From assembly GCA_041391665.1 (NCBI GenBank), contig JAWKNO010000003.1:1488001-1552000 (forward strand): a stretch of DNA of 64,000 bases. Reading direction: 5' to 3'. The notes below the pieces were generated by a model that was not told where the DNA came from, made no database searches, and was given only the letters and a program-made list of their open reading frames with translations. Source of the DNA: Bacteroidia bacterium (GTDB taxonomy: Bacteria; Bacteroidota; Bacteroidia; J057). The position numbers were made by a program, and so were the translations under genes. Below, one piece after another: positions 27,621 to 34,895 of this stretch. Each line of letters opens with the position of its first letter. The first letter of the stretch is position 1.

Positions 27621-27752
27621 ACATTCTGTCTGAATATGCTGCCTGAATATAAAGTCGGTTAAAATTATCAGTCTTTCCTCATTCAACCAAACATTTTCCT
27701 GAATTGTTGGGTGAAAGGTCATCAAAGAGAGAAAATTGATTACATTCGTCTC

Positions 27753-28637
27753 ATGATGTGGAGGGATTTTAAATATTTCATCCTTATTTCCCGCCCGGTA
27801 AATGTACTCATCTCCCTGGTGGCATTTTCTGTATCCTGTTTTCTGGTCAATCATCGCCATCTGGATTTTCTATCTGATCCAAAGTATTGGGCGACGGCAT
27901 TCACCATTGCTGTGATTGCCGCTACCGGATACTGGATCAATGATGTGTATGATTTTCGTATAGACAGAATCAACAAGCCGGGGCAAACAGTTGTCAACGC
28001 TTTTCTTTCTGTCAAAAAAGTATTGACCTTTTATTTTATTATCAATGGCGTTGTGTTACTGTTTTCGCTTGGTTATCTGGGGTTTTACCACGGGAAATAC
28101 GTTGTCACATTTATCAATTTCCTTTCTGTATTTTTACTTTTCTTCTACGCCAGCTATTTCAAGCGGGTGAGTGTAGCAGGCAATCTGGTGATCTCTTTCC
28201 TTATCGCCCTGGTGCTCATTCTTGCTTCTTATTTGTATGATGACCTCAATATGGCGTTGATCTGGACCATTGTTTTTGCCTTTGAGGTTACTTTTATCAG
28301 AGAAATTACCAAAGATGTGGAGGATATTGAAGGGGATCTAACCTATGGTTTACGCACTTTACCCATTCAGGTAGGTATTGCTACTACGAAAAGGATTCTG
28401 ATGATCCTTTATGTGGTATTTTTGATTTCCTGTTATCTTCCTTTTTTGTACCTGCTGATGGTCAGAGAAGAGACCAACTGGTTGTATCTGATTTTGTCAT
28501 TTGTACTCGTCCAGCTTCCTTCCGTCTGGCTGATGATTCATCTCTCCAAATCTACAGAACCCGTCGCATTTGGCAGACAGAGCCGTTATCTGAAGTATTT
28601 GATGCTGACAGGAATTGTTACGCTATTTTTTTTGTGA
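27753..28637 (+). CDS. UbiA-family prenyltransferase
   Basis: An integral membrane protein of about 294 residues with around eight helices. Two Asp-rich motifs bind the prenyl diphosphate through magnesium: NDVYDFRIDRINKP (about residues 60-75) and KDVEDIEGDLTYGLRTLPI (about 190-208). I start it at the ATG-ATG pair at 27753; an in-phase ATG at 27711 would add 14 hydrophilic residues. Members make menaquinone, haem side chains or (in Bacteroidota) annotated geranylgeranylglycerol-phosphate ethers; motif detail does not discriminate. It is divergent from nuoI and abuts pfkA tail to tail with no spacer. Confidence 0.85.
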   Translation: MMWRDFKYFILISRPVNVLISLVAFSVSCFLVNHRHLDFLSDPKYWATAFTIAVIAATGYWINDVYDFRIDRINKPGQTVVNAFLSVKKVLTFYFIINGVVLLFSLGYLGFYHGKYVVTFINFLSVFLLFFYASYFKRVSVAGNLVISFLIALVLILASYLYDDLNMALIWTIVFAFEVTFIREITKDVEDIEGDLTYGLRTLPIQVGIATTKRILMILYVVFLISCYLPFLYLLMVREETNWLYLILSFVLVQLPSVWLMIHLSKSTEPVAFGRQSRYLKYLMLTGIVTLFFL

Positions 28638-29609
28638 CTAGACCGAAAGGATTTCCACCAGCTTGAGGAGGTTTGGATTGATCGACTGATGTTGTTTGCA
28701 AGCCTTGATAAATGACGTGTATTGCACCTGGCCTCCAATAATACCTGCCATAGAATTTGACAATCCTTCCATCAGCCCTTCAACAGCAGCTGCACCCAGA
28801 CGGCTGGCCAGTACCCGGTCGGCACAGCTAGGGGTACCGCCACGTTGAATATGCCCCAGCACCACTACCCGGATAGAGTAATGGTTGAATTTTTGCTTGA
28901 TTTCCTCCGCTACCTGAAAAGCCCCTCCGCCCTGGTCTCCCTCTGCCACCACGATAATAGAGGACGACTTACTTCGTAGCCAGCCTTGCTCCAGTTTTGA
29001 GATAATATCATTAATAAATGTGGGGGTTTCGGGGATCAGTACGGCCTCTGCACCAGCTGCAATACCAGTATTCAGGGCAATAAACCCCGCATCTCGTCCC
29101 ATTACCTCTATGATAAACAATCGGTTATGGGAGTCTGCTGTGTCACGGATTTTGTCGATCGCATCCATTGCGGTATTGAGCGCTGTATCATAACCAATGG
29201 TGAAATCTGTGCCGTAAAGGTCGTTATCTATCGTGCCCGGCACGCCGATAACAGGAATGTTGTGCTCTGATGAAAAAGCTTTTGCACCTGCAAAAGTTCC
29301 ATCTCCGCCAATGGCAACCAGCCCGTCTATTTCATGTTTTCTCAGGTTTTGAAAAGCTTGTTCTCTCCCCTCTACGGTACGGAATCTTTCGCTTCTGGAG
29401 GTCTTAAGAATAGTACCACCCCGCTGGATGATATTACTTACAGACTTTGCATCCATGGCGAAGATATTTCCATCAATCATCCCCTCATATCCGCGCATGA
29501 TCCCAAAAGGTTCAATTCCGTTGGAGATCGAAGCCCTGACCACTGCGCGTATAGCCGCGTTCATTCCGGGGGCGTCTCCTCCGGAAGTATATACACCAAT
29601 TCGTTTCAT
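28638..29609 (-). CDS. pfkA: ATP-dependent 6-phosphofructokinase
   Basis: A 323-residue enzyme phosphorylating fructose 6-phosphate in glycolysis. It has RIGVYTSGGDAPGMNAAIR at the N-terminus, GLVAIGGDGTFAGA (the Gly after GGD indicates ATP rather than pyrophosphate as donor), the catalytic GTIDNDLYGTDFTIGYDTA, substrate-binding VMGRDAGFIAL and the C-terminal GHIQRGGTPSCADRVLA. Length is standard for bacterial PfkA. It is downstream of the sugar dehydrogenase gene on the same strand (58-bp gap) with its own candidate -7 box. Confidence 0.97.
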   Translation of the reverse strand: MKRIGVYTSGGDAPGMNAAIRAVVRASISNGIEPFGIMRGYEGMIDGNIFAMDAKSVSNIIQRGGTILKTSRSERFRTVEGREQAFQNLRKHEIDGLVAIGGDGTFAGAKAFSSEHNIPVIGVPGTIDNDLYGTDFTIGYDTALNTAMDAIDKIRDTADSHNRLFIIEVMGRDAGFIALNTGIAAGAEAVLIPETPTFINDIISKLEQGWLRSKSSSIIVVAEGDQGGGAFQVAEEIKQKFNHYSIRVVVLGHIQRGGTPSCADRVLASRLGAAAVEGLMEGLSNSMAGIIGGQVQYTSFIKACKQHQSINPNLLKLVEILSV

Positions 29610-29627
29610 AGTTTGTTGTTTGGACGC

Positions 29628-29635
29628 CGAATATA
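29628..29635 (-). promoter_or_regulatory. Candidate -7 box for pfkA (TATATTCG on minus)
   Basis: TATATTCG on the minus strand, 18 bp before the pfkA start; fits TAnnTTYG with a TTT near the -33 position. Confidence 0.4.
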
Positions 29636-29667
29636 AGTCTGAAGTATGGAAATGAAAAGCTGAAACA

Positions 29668-30786
29668 CTACTGTTGATAGGAAATACGATAAATCAGATC
29701 AGCATGATCGTCAGAAACCAGCATCGAGCCATCCTCCAGTATCAGTACATCCACCGGACGGCCCCAGGCTTTTCCATTGTCCAGCCACCCTTCGGCAAAA
29801 GGCTCAAAAGCTACGGCTTTGTCTCCCTCCAGCGTTACCATAGAAATCCTGTAACCAATAGGCTCCGAACGGTTCCATGAACCATGTTCGGCAATGAAAA
29901 TTCTGTTGTGGTAGGATTCCGGAAACATACTTCCGGTATAAAACTTCATGCCCAGCGCAGCACCGTGTGGATTTAGCTTTTGTGCAGGTGGGGTAAATTC
30001 ATCGCATGATCTTTTTTCGCCATACTTGGGATCTGGAATATCGCCTTGATGACAGAATGGATAACCAAAATGCATTCCGGGCTTTGGGGCGTGGTCGAGT
30101 TCGTCCGCAGGCTGGTCGTCGCCCAGAAAGTCTCTTCCATTGTCGGTAAACCACAAATCGCCACTTTCGGGATGCCAGGCAAAGCCCACCGAGTTGCGAA
30201 CCCCATGGGCATAAATCTCGTGCCCGCTGCCATCGGGGTTGATACGGGAGATCGAAGCGTAAATTTCTTCCTCTGAAAGGCAGATATTACAGGGTGCACC
30301 TACCGGAATGTACAATTTGTCGTCAGGACCAAATGCAATATACTTCCAGCCATGCCAGGCATTATTGGGCAACTGGTCAAAGACAAGCACCGGGGCGGGC
30401 GGGTTTTCCAATTGCGATTCAATCTGGTCATACCGCCAGATTTTGTCCACCTCGGCCACGTAGAGCGAACCATTGCGAAATGCCACCCCGTTGGGCATAT
30501 TCAGGCCCGTGGCAATGGTATAGATTTTTTCAGCTTTATGATCTTTGTCGGCATCGACCACGGCATATACATTTCCCTTTGATCGTGTACCGACAAATAT
30601 GGTCCCGTTTTCACCTAAAGCAAGGGAACGTGCATTGGACACACTGTCCGCAAAAATTTCAATTTTAAAACCTGCTGGCAGTTTTATTTTTTCTATCGGC
30701 GGATTTTTTTCGTTAATTAAGTTAGCGTTTAGACATCCGGAGAGCACCAGGAATATCATTGCTAAGGTTTTTGAGAAATGATGCAT
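29668..30786 (-). CDS. PQQ-dependent sugar dehydrogenase-like lipoprotein
   Basis: A 372-residue propeller of the soluble aldose dehydrogenase family. A lipobox (IFLVLSGC) puts the acylated Cys at about residue 18, so it is probably membrane-anchored in the periplasm. Family cues include LPAGFKIEIFADSVSNARSL, IATGLNMPNGVAFRNGSLYVAE, YAHGVRNSVGFAWHPESGDLWFTDNGRD and the end GSMLVSDDHADLIYRISY. The catalytic His and Arg/Lys of true glucose dehydrogenases are plausible in AWHGWKYIAFGPDDKLYI but not proven. Its start overlaps that of the divergent esterase gene by nine bases; an alternative ATG at 30759 would relieve this. Confidence 0.85.
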   Translation of the reverse strand: MHHFSKTLAMIFLVLSGCLNANLINEKNPPIEKIKLPAGFKIEIFADSVSNARSLALGENGTIFVGTRSKGNVYAVVDADKDHKAEKIYTIATGLNMPNGVAFRNGSLYVAEVDKIWRYDQIESQLENPPAPVLVFDQLPNNAWHGWKYIAFGPDDKLYIPVGAPCNICLSEEEIYASISRINPDGSGHEIYAHGVRNSVGFAWHPESGDLWFTDNGRDFLGDDQPADELDHAPKPGMHFGYPFCHQGDIPDPKYGEKRSCDEFTPPAQKLNPHGAALGMKFYTGSMFPESYHNRIFIAEHGSWNRSEPIGYRISMVTLEGDKAVAFEPFAEGWLDNGKAWGRPVDVLILEDGSMLVSDDHADLIYRISYQQ

Positions 30787-31929
30787 AATTCTATAACCTT
30801 TATTTGCTGTGTAATGTTCTCCTTTTTTTCGGTGACAGGCAAAGCGCAGACGAAGATTGATTCAATATTTCACGATAGTACCTGGCGATATTACCGTCTT
30901 CATGTACCGCCAGGTTATTCTCCGACATCTCCTGTACCGCTTATTTTCAACTTTCACGGACTGGGCTCTAATGCATTCGAAGAGGAGTTTTACACGCGAT
31001 TTAGTCTGATTGCTGATACTGCCGGCTTTATTGTTGTATATCCTGACGGTATCCTGAATGCATGGAATGCGGGTTTTGTAATCGGCGGCACGGATGACCT
31101 CGGGTTTGTTTCTGCTTTAATTGATAAACTGGGCAGTTTGTATGCCATAGACCCGGCAAGAGTGTTTGCTACGGGAATGTCCAATGGCGGTTTTTTGAGC
31201 CATTATCTGGGCTGTGAACTCTCAGACAGAATTGCGGCCATAGCCTCTGTAGCAGGTACAATGACTGCTTTTGTGGAAGGAACCTGTAACCCGGGGCGGA
31301 CCCTGCCGGTGCTTCATATTCATGGTACTGCTGATCAGGTTGTTCCATACAATGGCGGAAATTTATTTTACCGGCCAGTAGATAGTGTATTAAGTCTCTG
31401 GCAGGCAAATAATCAATGCCTGACAACTGACAGCACCCATCTGCCCGATAAGGTCAATGAAGGATCAACCGTCACTCGCTTTGATTTTGGTGGATGCGCA
31501 GATAGTGCGGAGGTAATTCTTTTCAGAGTAAATAATGGTGGGCATACCTGGCCGGGTGCGGTATTCCTGCTTCCCAATGAAAATACAAATCAGGATATAG
31601 ACGCCAGTCAGGAAATCTGGGCTTTCTTCCGAAAGCACAAACATCCTAATCCCCGGCCATTGGCTACAACAGGAACAGAAGAAGATATTCGTACAGTCTC
31701 CCTTCTTTACCCTAATCCTTTCAGGGAATCACTACATGTAAAGTTGCTGGTAAATGAGCCTGTCACGGTTGATGTATTTTCCATTTCCGGACAGCAGTTT
31801 TTCTCCGGAAAATATAGCCCGCCAAATGGTTTGATGCGGATCAATACAAAAGAATGGCCGGAAGGTATCTGCATTATTAAAATTCAGACACCTTCCGGTA
31901 TAGTGGTAGAGAAACTGATAAAGGAGTAA
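30778..31929 (+). CDS. CE1/PHB-depolymerase-like esterase with T9SS sorting domain
   Basis: A 383-residue secreted alpha/beta hydrolase (signal about 1-23). The nucleophile elbow is G-M-S-N-G (VFATGMSNGGFLSHYL, about residue 128), with an acid in LHIHGTADQVVPYNGG and the His in NNGGHTWPGA, as in LpqC/feruloyl-esterase and PHB-depolymerase families. The C-terminal about 80 residues are a type A T9SS sorting domain (LLYPNPFRESLHVKL ... GICIIKIQTPSG). It probably removes acyl or feruloyl groups from polysaccharides outside the cell. The 5' end overlaps the divergent sugar dehydrogenase gene, so an in-phase later ATG (30781 or 30814) may be the true start. Confidence 0.87.
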   Translation: MMHNSITFICCVMFSFFSVTGKAQTKIDSIFHDSTWRYYRLHVPPGYSPTSPVPLIFNFHGLGSNAFEEEFYTRFSLIADTAGFIVVYPDGILNAWNAGFVIGGTDDLGFVSALIDKLGSLYAIDPARVFATGMSNGGFLSHYLGCELSDRIAAIASVAGTMTAFVEGTCNPGRTLPVLHIHGTADQVVPYNGGNLFYRPVDSVLSLWQANNQCLTTDSTHLPDKVNEGSTVTRFDFGGCADSAEVILFRVNNGGHTWPGAVFLLPNENTNQDIDASQEIWAFFRKHKHPNPRPLATTGTEEDIRTVSLLYPNPFRESLHVKLLVNEPVTVDVFSISGQQFFSGKYSPPNGLMRINTKEWPEGICIIKIQTPSGIVVEKLIKE

Positions 31930-31930
31930 T

Positions 31931-34780
31931 TTACCGGATCACCGTTACCGTTCCTGTTTCAGAGATCGAGCGAACTCTGTCCGCGTCCTGGTATTCATAT
32001 TCAAATACCCAGACAAATACGCCTTCCGGCACCATATGGCTGCGGAAATACCCGTCCCATACACCATCTGGATTGTCTGTCTCAAATACGGCTTCCCCCC
32101 ACCGGTTGAAAACTTTGAGGGTTCCTCCAAGAATATCACAGTCATAATACAACTGGAAGAAATCGTTGAATCCGTCGCTGTTGGGCGAAAAAGCGGTAGG
32201 TGCATAAATAGCGCAAAAACAAGAATGTCCGCCGACCAATACAGAATCTCCATCCACTCCGCATATATTTTCCACGCTTACTGTATATAAACCAGGTTGT
32301 GTTACCTGAAATACAGAATCGCTGCTGCCATTGTTCCATCGATAAGTTACCGCCTGCCCCTGTGAAGCGTCAAGCGCGAAGGTATCACCCTCGCAGAGGA
32401 TGGTGTCCTGACCGAAGGTTACGGAGGGCGGGGTTACATATTTCACCAACAGATCATCTGTCTCCTCCCCACATTGATTATAGACGCGGATCTGATATTC
32501 TCCTTGTCTGCGCACGGTATAGGTAGGCAGAATAGATCCGTTTTGCCAGTGGTAGCGCACATTGGACTGTGTTACATCAAAGAAAACCGTATCCCCTGTA
32601 CAAAGCGTAAGGTCATCGCCGAGATTTACGGGCAAGGGTTTTGCGATAAATTCCACCGCGATTTCATCCTCTCTGTCGCCACACTGATGGAAAAGTGTAA
32701 CGTGGTACACACCTGAAGTGGTAACGGTACGGGTCGGGCTGATGACCAGATCGTCCCACAGATAATTTGCCCCTGGCCAGGTTACATCAAAGGAGACACT
32801 TTCGCCCTCACACAATACGGTATCCTTACCCAGATCGAAAATAGGCGCGGTGGTATAAGTTACTTTAATGGTATCCGACACAAAGCCACATTCATTGGTA
32901 ACCCGCACCCAGTAAGTTCCCGGATTTCTTACCGTAAACCCGGCACCGGTAGTACCATCCTGCCAGAGGTGGCTGACTCCCGTTTGGCCGGTGGCCAGTT
33001 GAAGCGTTTGCCCCATACAAAGCAAGGTATCTCTTCCGAGATTTACTGCAGGCGGGGGAGTGAGATATTCGATTCGTTTGTCGTCCTGAGCAGAACCGCA
33101 GGTGTTGCTGACGGTCACAGAATAAACCCCTGGTGCATTGACAATCTGGCCGGATGCAGTTGAGCCGTTATTCCATAAATAAGTCGATGTCGGCGTCCAT
33201 GCTGCATTGAGGATCAGGATACTTCCCTGGCACAATGCCGTATCATTTCCCAGATTGACAACTGGTGTTTGGTCATAGACAATATTGATAGAATCGCGAT
33301 CCACACCACAGAGGTTGGTTACCTGCGCCCAATAGAGGCCCGGCCCGGTAATGGTAAAGGAAGGCGATGTCGAGTTGTTCTGCCAGAGATAGGTAGACGA
33401 TGGTTGGGTTACATTCAGTGTCAGAATACTATTGTTGCACAAGATCGTATCGTTTCCGAGGCTGACAGGTACGGGAGGCGATTCGTATGAAACGACAATC
33501 GAATCCCTGTCAAATCCGCAGTGATTGCTGACAACAACCCAGTAAGTGCCCGGGGTTGAAATGGTCTGTTGTGCTGATCCGGATCCATTTTGCCATTCAT
33601 AAATGGCATTGGGAAAGGTTACATCCAGCGCAAGGGTTGTGCCTGCGCATAAGGTAGTATCATTTCCCAGATTCACAGTCGGAGGTATTTGTGCCGTAAC
33701 TACAATGGAGTCGCGTTTTGTGCCACAGATATTTTCCAGTTCTACCCAGTAAAGCCCGGGAGTCGTAATATTAAAGGTGGAACCCGTGGAGCCATCCTGC
33801 CAAAGGTAAGTGGGACCCGGCCTGAATACATCCAATAGGATAGATTGCCCCGGACAGAGAATTGTATCATTTCCCAGATCAATATTGAGGGAGGAGTCGT
33901 GTTCTATATTAATGGTAAAAGTCTCGGTGCGGACAAACCCACAGTTGTCGGTGATTGCAGCGATATATGTGGTTGTGCTATCGGGGAAAGCAAGAGGGGT
34001 GGCAATATTGGGATTGCTAAGCCCTGCGGCTGGGGTCCAGTTGTAAGAAACCCCACTCCCAACCCCCAGTTGAAGCGTATCGCCCTGGCAGACCAGCGTA
34101 TCGAGCCCAAATGAGAGATAATCGACACAAAACCCCTGCTGATTGCTCAAGGCACCCGTGCCGGCCGTAAATCCCCAGTACACGTTAGGGTTTCCGCCAA
34201 ATATGGTATTGATAATATTGCCAGCGTAAGTGAGGCGAAGGTTACAATCAAAATAAATATTCAGGCTGTCAGTAAAAGGATTCCAGCTTACGCGCAGGTC
34301 GTGATACTGGCAGTCTTCCACATTACCGTTGGTTGGAAGCATACTTACAGGCCCGGCGAGGTTGGTAGGCGCCAGGTGGCTCACATTTCCGTTGGAAATA
34401 ATCGCCATATGATCGGCCACCGGGTCGCCCCAGTTGCTGTTCTGGTAGGTGTCAAACTCTACTCCAATAGATGGGCTAATACCAGCAAAACCCATTCCTC
34501 CCCCCAGGCTTCCTACACTTGTACTTACAGATTGAAAAGCAAAAACCACCCCATCAGCCCCGCCATCACTGCATCCTAAAAAAATTTGCGCATAGAACTC
34601 AAAATTTTGACTCAGGTCAATTAAGTTTGTATACCAAACGGAGCCGGCTTGTGAGCCGAGCGCAGGGGTAAGGGTATAACACGTAGGACCATTGGGTACA
34701 GCCGAGCCGTTAAGGGCAAATTGACTAAAAAGACCAAAAGGAAGACCCACAATAGTTAAAAAAAGTAAAATACGCTTCAT
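31931..34780 (-). CDS. L-type lectin adhesin with Ig-like repeats and CHU_C (type B T9SS) end
   Basis: A 949-residue surface protein. Signal about 1-19; residues about 20-235 are a legume/L-type lectin fold (GADGVVFAFQS, GVEFDTYQNSNWGDP with its Asp-Asn calcium ligands, HDLRVSWNPFTDSLNIYFD). A first Ig-like segment (VCQGDTLQLGVGSG) is followed by eight tandem repeats of about 70 residues, each with LGxDTxLCxGxxLxLDV, a YLWQ(N/D)GS centre and xCGxxxDSIxV end, so one disulfide per repeat is likely. The last 85 residues (APTAFSPNSDGFNDFF ... FNRWGEAVFET) are the gliding-motility CHU_C domain. It should bind glycans at the surface. Transcribed alone on the minus strand. Confidence 0.9.
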   Translation of the reverse strand: MKRILLFLTIVGLPFGLFSQFALNGSAVPNGPTCYTLTPALGSQAGSVWYTNLIDLSQNFEFYAQIFLGCSDGGADGVVFAFQSVSTSVGSLGGGMGFAGISPSIGVEFDTYQNSNWGDPVADHMAIISNGNVSHLAPTNLAGPVSMLPTNGNVEDCQYHDLRVSWNPFTDSLNIYFDCNLRLTYAGNIINTIFGGNPNVYWGFTAGTGALSNQQGFCVDYLSFGLDTLVCQGDTLQLGVGSGVSYNWTPAAGLSNPNIATPLAFPDSTTTYIAAITDNCGFVRTETFTINIEHDSSLNIDLGNDTILCPGQSILLDVFRPGPTYLWQDGSTGSTFNITTPGLYWVELENICGTKRDSIVVTAQIPPTVNLGNDTTLCAGTTLALDVTFPNAIYEWQNGSGSAQQTISTPGTYWVVVSNHCGFDRDSIVVSYESPPVPVSLGNDTILCNNSILTLNVTQPSSTYLWQNNSTSPSFTITGPGLYWAQVTNLCGVDRDSINIVYDQTPVVNLGNDTALCQGSILILNAAWTPTSTYLWNNGSTASGQIVNAPGVYSVTVSNTCGSAQDDKRIEYLTPPPAVNLGRDTLLCMGQTLQLATGQTGVSHLWQDGTTGAGFTVRNPGTYWVRVTNECGFVSDTIKVTYTTAPIFDLGKDTVLCEGESVSFDVTWPGANYLWDDLVISPTRTVTTSGVYHVTLFHQCGDREDEIAVEFIAKPLPVNLGDDLTLCTGDTVFFDVTQSNVRYHWQNGSILPTYTVRRQGEYQIRVYNQCGEETDDLLVKYVTPPSVTFGQDTILCEGDTFALDASQGQAVTYRWNNGSSDSVFQVTQPGLYTVSVENICGVDGDSVLVGGHSCFCAIYAPTAFSPNSDGFNDFFQLYYDCDILGGTLKVFNRWGEAVFETDNPDGVWDGYFRSHMVPEGVFVWVFEYEYQDADRVRSISETGTVTVIR

Positions 34781-34895
34781 CAGAGGAATTATTGGGGATT
34801 ACACAAGCTGAGAAAAGTAAAAATAAAACTAATTCGTTGATTTTTGATATATTAGCTAAACGGTTTATAATCAGCACTCGCTAAACACGCTTTGT

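Noticed and set aside
27621..27860. N-terminal extension of nuoI by 80 codons
   Set aside because: Overlaps the divergent prenyltransferase gene and lacks similarity to NuoI; the ATG at 27620 matches the family N-terminus.
31931..34780. Repeated motifs first suspected to be a DNA repeat array
   Set aside because: The repeats are protein Ig-like modules diverged at the DNA level, not CRISPR or satellite repeats; no constant spacers.
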